Source: Paludibacteraceae bacterium (GTDB lineage Bacteria > Bacteroidota > Bacteroidia > Bacteroidales > Paludibacteraceae). Taken from it: a DNA stretch of 64,000 nucleotides. Made by a program: the position numbers and the translations under genes. The DNA lies in the NCBI GenBank assembly GCA_024400115.1, contig JAKSNF010000012.1, positions 1-64,000 on the forward strand. The letters run 5' to 3'. Below the pieces are notes generated by a model. It searched no databases. It was not told the origin of the DNA and worked only from the letters and a program-made list of their open reading frames with translations. Numbering within the stretch: the first letter of the stretch is position 1; every line of letters begins with the position of its first letter. This document shows, one piece after another, positions 26,316 to 36,070 of the stretch.

Positions 26316-29300
26316 TTAGAATTGCAAGTTAACACCCACTACCGTGGTCATACAACGAGGATAGATATTGTTATCAATACCACCACTTACTTCAGGGTCA
26401 AGACCCGAGTATTTGGAGACAACAAACGGATTGCTAACCGTGCAGAAAGCACGACCGCTAATCTTACCGCTCTTCGGTGCGAACGAATAACCTAAGGTGA
26501 TGTTATCGCAACGCAAGAAGGAAGCATTCTCTACGAAATAGTCCGTGCGGAACCACTCCGAGAAACCGGGTTGCAGTTTACCTTCAGCACCCTGTTTGTA
26601 GATAGCGTCAGACTTCATACCGTCTTTCCAATAAGTGTCGTAGCACATGGTCAACAAACCATGATAGTAACCGTCCTTATTGAACTTACTGCTCTCAATG
26701 TATTGCAGGTTATTGGCCTTAACGTCATTATAAACATAGTTGCCAATGTTCGAACGGAAAGACAAACCGAGGTCAAATCCGTAGAATTGGAACTTCATTT
26801 GGAAGCCCATTTGTACGGGAGCTGCCGGATTGTGATAGTAGTATTTATCACGCTCATCAATCGTACCGTTTTGGTCACGATCGACTACATAATACACTTG
26901 CGTGCCATCTTCCAATGTACCCTTTTGCGTTTGATAAACATAGAAGGACGAAACGGGTTGACCTACAGCATGTTGCTGAATCGTATTACCCGTACCGGAA
27001 GATATACCACCGGTTGGAATAGGAGTTTGCGTCTCACCCGTGGTCAGACGAGTAATCTTATTTTGGTTATAGGTCACGTTGTACCCAAAGTCCCATTTGA
27101 ACTTCTTACCGTAGTCTAAGATAACAGCATTGATAGCAAACTCAACACCTTGGTTAACGAGGCTACCCACGTTAGCAATCACGCGGTTACGGAAGTTCGT
27201 ACCTACAGCGCAAGGAATAGTGTTCAGCAAGTCATCGGTTTGACGATAGTAGTAATCAATGCTACCGGTGATACGGCTATTCAAGAAACCGAAATCCAAA
27301 CCGGCATTATAGGTCGTGGTCTTCTCCCATGTCAAGTCCTTATTGTAAGCATTCGGGCGATAGGAGTAGTACAGGATATTGCCTTGGGCGTCCATCACAT
27401 AACTGCCTTGCTCAGGATTGAGCACGTTACCGTCTTTATCCTCCTTAGCGTAGTTGTCTTCGCCACCTACAGGATAGTAAGCGGAGTAGTTCTTGGTCAT
27501 GTTATAAGTAGCCATATAGGGGTAGTCACCTTGGTTGATTTCCTGTTGACCGGTGATACCATAACCTAAACGCAGTTTCAAATCGTTACATACATTCTGG
27601 TCGGGCATGAAGGTCTCTTTAATCTTCCAACCTAAAGCCACGGACGGGAAGATACCCCAACGATGCTCCGGTGCGAAACGAGAAGAACCGTCGGCACGAA
27701 CGGTAGCCGTTAACATGAGTTGGTCCCAACCGATGTAGTTCATACGACCGAAGAAGGATACCAAGTAACTCTGCGTCTTAAAGCTCGAAGTGCTGAAGTT
27801 AGTCTCCTTACCGGCTTTGGTAGGATCGTTATTGGTCAGTTGGTAATGACCGCGACCCTCGTTGAAATAGTCATTGTAGAAGTGTTGCCACTCATAACCA
27901 GCCATGATGTCAAAGTGCTGACGAGCCTCTTTCCAATCGTGACCATACTGAGCGTAAGCATTGAACTGGAGGTTGTATTTGTGCTTAAGGTCGTAACCAT
28001 TGTAGCCATAGTAGTGGCTATCCGTTCCGTAGAAACTATTGTCGTAGTTCTGCTTACCGAACGAATAGTCAGCACCGAAATTAGCGTGGAAGAGCAAGTC
28101 CTCTAAGCCATGCACCTTATAGGTTGCCTCTAAGTTTCCAACAAACACACCCGAATTGGCTTTACTCGACTTTTGATTCAGTGAAGCAACGGGGTTGTAT
28201 GTGCAATTATCCTTTGGTTTCAAAGGCCAGTTATTATCGTCATAGGTTGCAGGCTGCGTAGGTTGGAAATAGCCGCCGAACAGGTCATCTACCTCTTGCT
28301 GCGTAGGAGAAGCTGCCCCATAAACGCTGGTAGCGCCGCCGCGAACGGGTTGCGTAGGATCCATTGACAAAGCAGCACCTACAACACCGGGTTCATAACT
28401 ATTGCGGATGTACATTCCCTTGGCATTCAAGTTGAAAATCAGGTGGTCATCCAAGAAACTCGGATTGAGGTTCAAGTTAGCCGTAACACGCTGCATTTGT
28501 GTGGTTCTAATAGTACCATTTTGGAGCGTGTAACCTACAGAAGCACGATAAGGCATGCTGCATTTATCATCCTTGAAACCACCCATCAACGAGATATTGT
28601 GGTCGGTCGAAACAGCCGTACGATAAATTTCGTCTTGCCAATCCGTATTCTGTGTGCCTAAGAAAGCCATAGCCTCCGTAGAGTGACCTAAAGCCGTTGC
28701 ATAATGGCGAACCTCGTCACCCGTTAGAGTAGCAATCTTATTGGTCAATGTACCGAAGGACACGTTACCGTCGTAGGTCACTTTCATCTTCTGATTAGCC
28801 GAACCTTTCTTGGTCGTGATGATGATGACACCGTTAGAAGCACGGCTACCATAGATAGCGGTTGCCGAAGCGTCTTTCAAAACGGTGAAGGTCTCAATAT
28901 CACTGGGGTTCACCATCGACAGCGGGTTAGCTGCACCCGGGATACCGCCGTTATCCATTGCCAAACCGTCAATGACGATGAGCGGGTCGTTACTTGCGGA
29001 CAGAGACGAACCACCACGAATACGAATAGAAGCACCACCACCGGGCGTTCCTCCGTAGTCGGTTACACTCACACCGGCAATCTTACCGGACAACATGTCT
29101 TGCGCATTGGTCGTCAGACCTTTGTTCATTGCGTCGGGTTTAATAGCCGTAACGGAACCGGTGGCATCGTTCTTCTTAACGGTACCATAACCTACTACCA
29201 TCACTTCGTCCAACACTTCCGTGTCTTCACCCAACTTAACTACCATCGTTGCTTGTGCAGGTAACTCCACGCCCTTATATCCCATATAGGATATTTGCAG

Positions 29301-29513
29301 AACGGCATTAGCCGGAGCACTCAAAGAAAAATTACCATCAAAGTCAGTAACCGTACCTGTCGTTGTGCCTTTAATTATGATATTGGCACCGATAATGGGT
29401 TCACCATTAGCAGCATCGAGAACCGTACCGGAAATAGCCGTCTGGGCAAAAGTGCTCAAACTCAAACTAACCGCTACTAAAACCAATGCTATTCTTAAAT
29501 ATACGTTTTTCAT
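26316..29513 (-). CDS. susC: SusC-family TonB-dependent outer membrane transporter
   Basis: A 1065-residue protein with signal peptide ending STFAQT, carboxypeptidase-regulatory-like domain (ISGTVLDAANGEPIIGANI), TonB box DEVMVVGYGT, plug with SIRIRGGSSL and IYGSRASNGVIIITTKKG, and a barrel ending in VVGVNLQF. It would carry oligosaccharides captured by the SusD partner across the outer membrane. No Shine-Dalgarno is visible, in contrast to the operon at 4-14 kb. Confidence 0.95.
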   Translation of the reverse strand: MKNVYLRIALVLVAVSLSLSTFAQTAISGTVLDAANGEPIIGANIIIKGTTTGTVTDFDGNFSLSAPANAVLQISYMGYKGVELPAQATMVVKLGEDTEVLDEVMVVGYGTVKKNDATGSVTAIKPDAMNKGLTTNAQDMLSGKIAGVSVTDYGGTPGGGASIRIRGGSSLSASNDPLIVIDGLAMDNGGIPGAANPLSMVNPSDIETFTVLKDASATAIYGSRASNGVIIITTKKGSANQKMKVTYDGNVSFGTLTNKIATLTGDEVRHYATALGHSTEAMAFLGTQNTDWQDEIYRTAVSTDHNISLMGGFKDDKCSMPYRASVGYTLQNGTIRTTQMQRVTANLNLNPSFLDDHLIFNLNAKGMYIRNSYEPGVVGAALSMDPTQPVRGGATSVYGAASPTQQEVDDLFGGYFQPTQPATYDDNNWPLKPKDNCTYNPVASLNQKSSKANSGVFVGNLEATYKVHGLEDLLFHANFGADYSFGKQNYDNSFYGTDSHYYGYNGYDLKHKYNLQFNAYAQYGHDWKEARQHFDIMAGYEWQHFYNDYFNEGRGHYQLTNNDPTKAGKETNFSTSSFKTQSYLVSFFGRMNYIGWDQLMLTATVRADGSSRFAPEHRWGIFPSVALGWKIKETFMPDQNVCNDLKLRLGYGITGQQEINQGDYPYMATYNMTKNYSAYYPVGGEDNYAKEDKDGNVLNPEQGSYVMDAQGNILYYSYRPNAYNKDLTWEKTTTYNAGLDFGFLNSRITGSIDYYYRQTDDLLNTIPCAVGTNFRNRVIANVGSLVNQGVEFAINAVILDYGKKFKWDFGYNVTYNQNKITRLTTGETQTPIPTGGISSGTGNTIQQHAVGQPVSSFYVYQTQKGTLEDGTQVYYVVDRDQNGTIDERDKYYYHNPAAPVQMGFQMKFQFYGFDLGLSFRSNIGNYVYNDVKANNLQYIESSKFNKDGYYHGLLTMCYDTYWKDGMKSDAIYKQGAEGKLQPGFSEWFRTDYFVENASFLRCDNITLGYSFAPKSGKISGRAFCTVSNPFVVSKYSGLDPEVSGGIDNNIYPRCMTTVVGVNLQF

Positions 29514-29542
29514 TTCTATATTGATTTATAAATTACTAAACA

Positions 29543-30664
29543 TTATTTCATAACCGGTTTCATGTATTTCATCTTATCTTCCCCTAAGGTTATGGTTGTA
29601 TCCTTAGCAGAGTAAGCACTAATCACAAACTCCTGGAAGCCATTGGCTTGCTCGTCATCCTTTTTAACGCCATCTTTCTCCGTATGAGTCTTAACAGTAC
29701 CCTTACCTAAGATGGTAAATTTCTTACCATTAGTCATACCGCTAAACGTCCAAACACCGTTCTCCAACTCCACTTGAGTAATCTCATACTTAGCACTCTC
29801 GGGATGTTTGTAGTAATTCGTATCATAAACAGCCGTCCAAGCAGAATAGGCACAAGGCTGAGGTTTATCCGCTATTTCGTAGCCAAACTGAACCGTTACG
29901 AAATGCTCGGTTGCATTACCGATATAGTCATACGTGGACAGAATACGAGAAGCCTCCGTCCCTTGAGCCGCAATGGCATTATAGACACCCTGAGTCTTTG
30001 TCTCCTTGTAATAAACGGTATCACGAACCGTTTTGCCAAACTCCTCATTGTACCAATGCAAGGTATCCTGAATAGAGGCAACATAATTAATCAACGTTTG
30101 TACAGAGTCCCAAGAGATATTCTTACTTACTACCTCGTCGAACTTCAAATACTTTTGTTCCGTCTTAATAGTATCATTAAACACGGTCGAATCCTTATAA
30201 TACCACTTACCATTCAATTGGGTAAAGGTTTCGTAAGCGGTATTGAAGGTAGAATAAATATCCAACAAAGACGATGTGTATGCCTGATTCTTCTCATCAT
30301 ACAACGCATTATGAACCCACGTCATTGGATACGTTTGGTCGCCCTTAGTAATCTCTAACTTAAAGGACAAGCCATCTTCCGCAAAACCCTTATCTACCCA
30401 CGTCAAGCCAACCTCCGTGGTCGCATAAAGTTTTTTGTTTCCGGTTTGTACCTCATAATACTTACCCGTGTAAGCTTCTTTGTCCAGCACATATTGTGCC
30501 AAGGTGGTTTGCATATTGACCGAGTCAATTTGCCACCCTACATACATTCCACGCATATTTGCGTCGCCGGTTTGTTCCATCGTGCTGATAACATCGTTAT
30601 CCTTCTTGCACGACACCAAAACCATCGCAAACGCCATTACGCCAAATAGTAATTTTGTTTTCAT
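29543..30664 (-). CDS. Hypothetical lipoprotein in the sugar operon
   Basis: A 373-residue lipoprotein (lipobox MVLVSCKKD). Beta-rich, with motifs such as YVGWQIDSVN and YDYIGNATEHFVTVQFGYE; no catalytic residues are recognisable. Lies between the MFS transporter gene and susC, 18 and 29 bases away, so it belongs to the transcript. It may bind glycan at the surface, by position only. Confidence 0.7.
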   Translation of the reverse strand: MKTKLLFGVMAFAMVLVSCKKDNDVISTMEQTGDANMRGMYVGWQIDSVNMQTTLAQYVLDKEAYTGKYYEVQTGNKKLYATTEVGLTWVDKGFAEDGLSFKLEITKGDQTYPMTWVHNALYDEKNQAYTSSLLDIYSTFNTAYETFTQLNGKWYYKDSTVFNDTIKTEQKYLKFDEVVSKNISWDSVQTLINYVASIQDTLHWYNEEFGKTVRDTVYYKETKTQGVYNAIAAQGTEASRILSTYDYIGNATEHFVTVQFGYEIADKPQPCAYSAWTAVYDTNYYKHPESAKYEITQVELENGVWTFSGMTNGKKFTILGKGTVKTHTEKDGVKKDDEQANGFQEFVISAYSAKDTTITLGEDKMKYMKPVMK

Positions 30665-30682
30665 GTTGTTGATATTTTTTTG

Positions 30683-32077
30683 TTAGTTGTTTTTTTCTTT
30701 GATAGCGATGACGCTGATGGCTCCTAAAACGAGCAGTACACCGGCAACGACTAACATACCCGCTTGCGCGCCTGCGCATATATATTTAAGGATAAGACCA
30801 CCCACAAGGGCTGCAATGATCTGCGGCAAGCAAATCGTGCAGTTAAACAGTCCTAAGTAATAGCCCATATTGTCACCCTTCAGCGAATTAGTCAAAATAG
30901 TAAACGGCAGAGCCAGCATAGCAGCCCAAGCAGCACCTACGAGAGCGTAACTAACCCACAGCACATAAGGATGATGAACAAAGATAATAGACGCAAAACC
31001 GATAGCACCCACGATGAGCGAGATAGCATAAGCGCCCTTATTGCCAAAGCGTTTCTCCAACCACGGCAACACCATTGCCCACAAGAGCGAACCACCTGCC
31101 TGAACGGCAAAGACAACGCCTACCCAGTTACCGGCAGCTTGGAACTCAGGAGCACCTGCCTTGATACCGTCCCAGTCAAAGCACAAGGTGGCAATGGCTC
31201 CGTTGGAGTAGTTCCACATAAACAAGAAGGCTGCCCAGCAGAAGAACTGAACCAAACCTACCGTCCAGAACGTACTCGGAGCATCAATAAGCAAACGTAT
31301 GAAACTGGGATTATTCTTTTTCTCCTCTTTTGCTTTAAGATCAACGCCATGGAACTGAGCATATTCCTCGGGATTCATCTCTTTAACCGTCATAAAGGTA
31401 TAAAGCGAACAGATAATGAGAATAGCCGCACCTAAATAGAAAGCCCACTTAACCGAATCCGGCACAACGCCCTCCACGATTTCGCCATTAGCATCATAAA
31501 CTTCATTGGCAATCATGCACACTTTGGTTAAGAAGATAGGCAACAGATAACCTACTACCGAACCGGCATTACAAAGGGAGGACTGAATCGAATAAGCCAA
31601 ACCTTTTTGCTCCTCGTTCACCATATCGCCTACCATCATCTTAAACGGCTGCATAGCGATATTGATACTCGTATCCAAGAACATGAGACTGAACAAGCCA
31701 AACCACATAGCTGCATTCAGACCTAAGAACGAATACAGAACCGCTTGATTAACACCATTCTCGTCAATAAAGAAATTGCCCGCATTAGGTAGCAGCATCA
31801 TTACGGCAACGGCAATAAGTGCGCCTACCAGCAAATAGGGTTTACGGCGACCTAACTTGCACCACGTCTTGTCACTATACTTGCCAATCAACGGCTGAAC
31901 AATCATACCCATAAGGGGAGGCAGTATCCAAAAGAAGGATAACTGATGAGGGTCAGCACCTAATGTAGCAAAAATTCGGGATATATTGGCACTCTGCAAG
32001 GCATAAGCTATCTGCACACCAAAGAAGCCAAAAGAGAGATTAAAAAGTTGTCCAAAAGACAAGTTGCGTTTTTCCAT
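30683..32077 (-). CDS. MFS sugar transporter (SLC45/GPH-like)
   Basis: About 465 residues from ATG at 32077 (MEKRNLSFGQLFNLSFGFFG); the longer reading to 32158 would translate the promoter. Twelve membrane segments are apparent. The loop after segment 2 has GKYSDKTWCKLGRRKPY, the RRKPY form typical of sucrose/maltose proton symporters, and the second half carries WVSYALVGAAWAAMLALPF. It would move the oligosaccharide across the inner membrane. First gene of the minus operon, followed by the lipoprotein, susC, susD and the SusE/F-like gene. Confidence 0.88.
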   Translation of the reverse strand: MEKRNLSFGQLFNLSFGFFGVQIAYALQSANISRIFATLGADPHQLSFFWILPPLMGMIVQPLIGKYSDKTWCKLGRRKPYLLVGALIAVAVMMLLPNAGNFFIDENGVNQAVLYSFLGLNAAMWFGLFSLMFLDTSINIAMQPFKMMVGDMVNEEQKGLAYSIQSSLCNAGSVVGYLLPIFLTKVCMIANEVYDANGEIVEGVVPDSVKWAFYLGAAILIICSLYTFMTVKEMNPEEYAQFHGVDLKAKEEKKNNPSFIRLLIDAPSTFWTVGLVQFFCWAAFLFMWNYSNGAIATLCFDWDGIKAGAPEFQAAGNWVGVVFAVQAGGSLLWAMVLPWLEKRFGNKGAYAISLIVGAIGFASIIFVHHPYVLWVSYALVGAAWAAMLALPFTILTNSLKGDNMGYYLGLFNCTICLPQIIAALVGGLILKYICAGAQAGMLVVAGVLLVLGAISVIAIKEKNN

Positions 32078-32104
32078 ATAGTATATTTCTAAACTTAAGC
32101 GGCT

Positions 32105-32138
32105 GCAAAGATAATAAATTATCTTGACACACGCAAAT
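32105..32138 (-). promoter_or_regulatory. Promoter of the minus sugar operon
   Basis: On the minus strand TTTGCGTGTGTC then, 24 bases from the first T, TATCTTTGC. It leaves a 28-base leader before the ATG at 32077. Confidence 0.82.
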
Positions 32139-32173
32139 ATTTTTGCAATTTTTATCAAAAAAAAACGTTTTTA

Positions 32174-32206
32174 CTTGCATATATCAATTATATTGTGTAT
32201 CTTTGC
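32174..32206 (+). promoter_or_regulatory. Promoter of recQ
   Basis: CTTGCATATATC followed after the standard spacing by TATCTTTGC (32198-32206). Divergent from the sugar operon promoter 35 bases away. Confidence 0.82.
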
Positions 32207-32239
32207 ACGCTTATTCGATAATTACGTATAATATATTAT

Positions 32240-34426
32240 ATGACAACGCATGATGAATTGATTGCTGCTTTGCAGCATAATTTTGGGTTTGATTCCTTCA
32301 AAGGAAACCAAGAAGCTATTATTAACAATCTGATGGAGGGCAAGGACACATTTGTTCTGATGCCTACAGGTGGAGGTAAATCGCTATGCTACCAATTGCC
32401 GTCCTTGCTGATGGACGGCGTGGCTATTGTCGTTTCTCCCCTTATTGCCCTAATGAAGAACCAAGTGGATGCAATGCGTAACTATTCCGAAGAAGACGGA
32501 GTAGCGCATTTCATCAACTCCTCCCTCTCCCGTCCGGAGATTGCTGCCGTTAAGCAAGACGTGTTAGAAGGTAAGACCAAACTCCTCTATTTGGCTCCCG
32601 AGTCCTTGCAGAAAAGCGAGAATGTAGATTTCCTCAAGGGTGTAAAGATTTCCTTCTATGCTGTGGATGAGGCTCACTGTATCTCTGAGTGGGGGCACGA
32701 TTTCCGCCCCGAGTATCGCCAAATACGCGCCATGGTAGAGCGCATTGGTAAGGCTCCTATCATTGCCCTTACCGCTACGGCTACCCCAAAGGTGCAACAC
32801 GATATCCAAAAGAACTTGGACATGATGGATGCTACCATCTTTAAGTCCTCTTTCAATCGCCCCAATCTATACTACGAGGTTCGTCCTAAGAATGAAGATG
32901 TAGATAAAGACTTGATTCGTTATATCCGTTCGATGAACGGCAAGTCGGGTATCATCTATTGTCTCGCCCGTAAAGAAGTGGAAGACCTTGCGCAGACCTT
33001 ACAAGTGAATAATATCTCTGCTCTGCCCTACCACGCAGGTATGGATGCCGCTACTCGTAGCCAGAACCAAGACGCTTTCCTTATGGAGAAGTGCCAAGTC
33101 ATTGTTGCCACCATCGCCTTTGGTATGGGTATTGACAAACCCGATGTGCGCTTCGTCATTCACTACGACATACCCAAATCGCTCGAAGGTTACTACCAAG
33201 AGACCGGTCGTGCCGGACGTGACGGTGGCGAGGGACAATGTATCTGCTATTATAGCCCCAAAGACATTGAGCGCCTGCGTAAGTTCCAACGCGATAAAGC
33301 CGTTTCTGAACAAGAGATAGGCAACCTACTGCTCTTTGAGACCCAACAATACGCCGAGTCCTCCATCTGCCGACGCAAACTGCTGCTTCACTATTTTGGA
33401 GAAGAATACGACGAAGACAACTGCGGTTGCTGCGACAACTGCCGCAAGACTTACCGCATGGAAGACTGCTCGGAGTTGCTCCAAATCATATTGGAAACGA
33501 TCATTCAACTCAACGAGAAGTTCAAAGCCGAACATATCGTAGATATCCTACATGGCAACGAGACGGCAGCGGTCATCAGTTACCACCACGGAGGGTTAGA
33601 GAACTACGGTGCAGCCGATGACGAAGATGAATCGACCCTATACGCCATCATCCGCCAAGCCATGCTGGATGGCTATATCACCAAAGACATTGAGTCGTAC
33701 GGAGATCTTAAGATTACTCCTGATGGTCGTAAGTTCCTCAAGAGAGGAGGCAAATTCGAAGTCCCCATCGAGGTACATAACGAGGACGAGGACGAGATTG
33801 TAGAACCTGCCGGAGGCGTGACTTGCGCCGCAGCGGACGATGTACTCTTCTCTATCCTCAAAGATATTCGCAAGAAAATCAGTAAGCAACAAGACGTACC
33901 GCCGTTTGTTATCTTCCAAGACCCCTCTTTGGAAGCCATGGCAACGACCTATCCTATCACCCTCGAAGAGTTACAAAACATCCCGGGTGTGGGTGCCGGC
34001 AAAGCCAAACGTTACGGAGATGAGTTCATACGCGTTATTAAGGAGTATGTAGAAGAAAATGAGATTATCCGTCCCGAAGACTTGCGCGTTCGTACCGTTG
34101 CCAAAGACTCCACCCGTAAGATTGGCATCATTCAAGCCATTGACCGCCGCGTGGCACTCGACGACTTGGCTGAGTCATTGGGTCTGTCTATGGAAGAGAT
34201 GTTGGAGGAGATTGAGGCTATCCTCTATAGCGGAACCAAACTCAATATCAACTACTTCATTAACGAAGTGGTCGATCCCGACGAACTGGCGGACATATAC
34301 GACTACTTCAAGAACGCAGATAACGATAATATCAAAGCCGCCATGGAAGAATTAGGATACGACTACTACGACGAACTGCACGTTCGCCTTGTACGTATCA
34401 AGTTCCATAGCGAATTAGGCAACTAA
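32240..34426 (+). CDS. recQ: ATP-dependent DNA helicase RecQ
   Basis: A 728-residue 3'-5' helicase for recombination repair. Walker A MPTGGGKSLCYQLP near residues 40-53, DEAH box AVDEAHCISEWGHDFRPEY near 137-155, motif VI YQETGRAGRDG, the zinc site CRRKLLLHYFG ... CGCCDNC, an RQC winged helix and an HRDC domain (residues about 535-600, LQNIPGVGAGKAKRYG). A C-terminal tail of about 100 residues beyond the HRDC is typical of Bacteroidales RecQ. Confidence 0.96.
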   Translation: MTTHDELIAALQHNFGFDSFKGNQEAIINNLMEGKDTFVLMPTGGGKSLCYQLPSLLMDGVAIVVSPLIALMKNQVDAMRNYSEEDGVAHFINSSLSRPEIAAVKQDVLEGKTKLLYLAPESLQKSENVDFLKGVKISFYAVDEAHCISEWGHDFRPEYRQIRAMVERIGKAPIIALTATATPKVQHDIQKNLDMMDATIFKSSFNRPNLYYEVRPKNEDVDKDLIRYIRSMNGKSGIIYCLARKEVEDLAQTLQVNNISALPYHAGMDAATRSQNQDAFLMEKCQVIVATIAFGMGIDKPDVRFVIHYDIPKSLEGYYQETGRAGRDGGEGQCICYYSPKDIERLRKFQRDKAVSEQEIGNLLLFETQQYAESSICRRKLLLHYFGEEYDEDNCGCCDNCRKTYRMEDCSELLQIILETIIQLNEKFKAEHIVDILHGNETAAVISYHHGGLENYGAADDEDESTLYAIIRQAMLDGYITKDIESYGDLKITPDGRKFLKRGGKFEVPIEVHNEDEDEIVEPAGGVTCAAADDVLFSILKDIRKKISKQQDVPPFVIFQDPSLEAMATTYPITLEELQNIPGVGAGKAKRYGDEFIRVIKEYVEENEIIRPEDLRVRTVAKDSTRKIGIIQAIDRRVALDDLAESLGLSMEEMLEEIEAILYSGTKLNINYFINEVVDPDELADIYDYFKNADNDNIKAAMEELGYDYYDELHVRLVRIKFHSELGN

Positions 34427-34427
34427 C

Positions 34428-34469
34428 CCCTACTCCCCTACTCCCCTACTCCCCTACCCCTCTACTCCC
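34428..34469 (+). repeat. 8-base tandem repeat (CTACTCCC) between recQ and rimO
   Basis: Five slightly degenerate units fill the entire gap and end at the ATG of rimO, so the repeat forms the whole ribosome-binding region of rimO and contains no purine-rich site. Confidence 0.88.
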
Positions 34470-35786
34470 ATGCAACACCATCAAATAGATATCATCAGTT
34501 TGGGTTGCTCCAAGAACCTCGTGGATTCGGAGCGACTAATGCGGCAACTGGAACTTGTCGGTTGGCATTGTGTCCCTGATGCAGCCAAACCAACAGGAGA
34601 GATGGCTATCATCAATACCTGCGGTTTCATCGGCGACGCCAAAGAGGAGAGCATCAACACCATCCTCCAATTCGTGGAGCGCAAAAAACAAGGCAAACTC
34701 AACAAACTCTATGTCATGGGGTGCCTTAGCGAACGATACCTCCACGACCTCGAAGCCGAGATACCCGAGGTAGATGGCTTTTATGGCAAGTTCAACTATT
34801 TTGACATAGTCGAAGAGGTGACAGGCGACAGGGTACAGGCAACAGGCTACAAGCGACAGGATACAGGGTTTGAGCGTAAACTGACAACCCCTAAACACTA
34901 CGCTTATGTCAAGATTTCCGAAGGGTGTAACCGCATGTGCTCCTACTGCGCTATACCCCTCATCACCGGTCGGCACACCTCGCGACCGGTGGACGAGATA
35001 CTGAACGAAGTGCGTTGGCTCGTTGAGCAAGGCGTTCGTGAGTTCAACATCATCGCCCAAGACCTGTCTTCCTACGGATTGGACTTAGACGGACATCAAC
35101 ACCGCCTCGCAGAACTGATAGACCAAATGGCACAAATAAAGGGCGTTGAGTGGATACGACTGCATTATGCCTACCCCACCGACTTCCCTTACGATATACT
35201 ACCCGTGATGGCAAAGCACCCTAATGTGTGCAAGTACCTCGATATAGCTTTGCAGCATTGCACAGACCATATGCTCACGCTGATGCGACGACACATAAGC
35301 GCAGCTGAACAAGATGCTCTCATTGAGCGTATCCGTCGCGAAGTGCCGGGTATATGTCTGCGCACGACCCTCATGGTGGGACACCCGGGAGAGACAGAAG
35401 AAGATTTTGCTACCCTTAAGCAATGGATAAGCAAGGTGCGCTTTGACCGAATGGGCGCTTTTGCCTACTCCGACGAAGAAGGGACATACGCCAATCAGCA
35501 CTATAAGGACGATATACCCGAAGCCGTCAAACAAGCCCGTCTGGAAGAACTGATGGCTATTCAGCAAGGCATATCCGCCGAACTGCTTGCTCAGAAAATA
35601 GGAAAGGTAGTGCGCGTTATTATCGACCGCAAAGAAGGCGATTACTATATCGGTCGAACCGAACAAGATAGTCCCGAAGTGGATTGTGAGGTTATCATCT
35701 CTTCCTCTAAGCCCCTCACCAAAGGGCGTTTCTACAACGTGACTATCACCAAAACAGAAGAATTTGATTTATACGCAATATGCTAA
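34470..35786 (+). CDS. rimO: Ribosomal protein S12 methylthiotransferase RimO
   Basis: A 438-residue radical-SAM enzyme that methylthiolates an aspartate of ribosomal protein S12. The MTTase N-terminal domain has ISLGCSKNLVDSE and NTCGFIGDAKEESI, the radical SAM cluster is GCNRMCSYCAIP (CxxxCxxC), and a TRAM domain ends the protein. Residues about 118-134 are seven 7-base repeat units in frame (TGDRVQATGYKRQDTGF), inserted just before the radical SAM domain, in the interdomain linker. Overlaps the HU gene by seven bases. Confidence 0.95.
   Translation: MQHHQIDIISLGCSKNLVDSERLMRQLELVGWHCVPDAAKPTGEMAIINTCGFIGDAKEESINTILQFVERKKQGKLNKLYVMGCLSERYLHDLEAEIPEVDGFYGKFNYFDIVEEVTGDRVQATGYKRQDTGFERKLTTPKHYAYVKISEGCNRMCSYCAIPLITGRHTSRPVDEILNEVRWLVEQGVREFNIIAQDLSSYGLDLDGHQHRLAELIDQMAQIKGVEWIRLHYAYPTDFPYDILPVMAKHPNVCKYLDIALQHCTDHMLTLMRRHISAAEQDALIERIRREVPGICLRTTLMVGHPGETEEDFATLKQWISKVRFDRMGAFAYSDEEGTYANQHYKDDIPEAVKQARLEELMAIQQGISAELLAQKIGKVVRVIIDRKEGDYYIGRTEQDSPEVDCEVIISSSKPLTKGRFYNVTITKTEEFDLYAIC
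34821..34869 (+). repeat. 7-base tandem repeat inside rimO
   Basis: Seven units: ACAGGCG, ACAGGGT, ACAGGCA, ACAGGCT, ACAAGCG, ACAGGAT, ACAGGGT. 49 bases, in frame. Confidence 0.92.
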
Positions 35787-36070
35787 CTAAAGACTTAATT
35801 AACAACATTGCCGGTCAAACACAAATGACCAAGAAACGCACCGAGGAACTACTCGATGCCACGACCCACGTAATCATCAAGTCCCTCATGGAAGGTAAGA
35901 CCGTTCAACTGCAAAACCTCGGTGTACTCGAAGTGAAAGAACGCAAGGAACGTACTATCATCCTGCCTAAATCAGGCGAACGTGTCACCGCTCCCGCCAA
36001 GCGTCAACTGAGTTTTCGCCCAACCGTATCCCTTAAAAACGACCTCAAACAAATAGACAACCATGACTAA
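35780..36070 (+). CDS. HU-family DNA-binding protein
   Basis: A 96-residue HU/IHF-fold protein: helical dimer part MLTKDLINNIAGQTQMTKKR, then the beta-arm region LGVLEVKERKERTIILPKSG and PAKRQLSFRP. The usual NPxTG of the arm tip is replaced by LPKSGE. Overlaps rimO upstream and the HU-LysM gene downstream by eight bases, so the three are co-translated. Confidence 0.9.
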   Translation: MLTKDLINNIAGQTQMTKKRTEELLDATTHVIIKSLMEGKTVQLQNLGVLEVKERKERTIILPKSGERVTAPAKRQLSFRPTVSLKNDLKQIDNHD

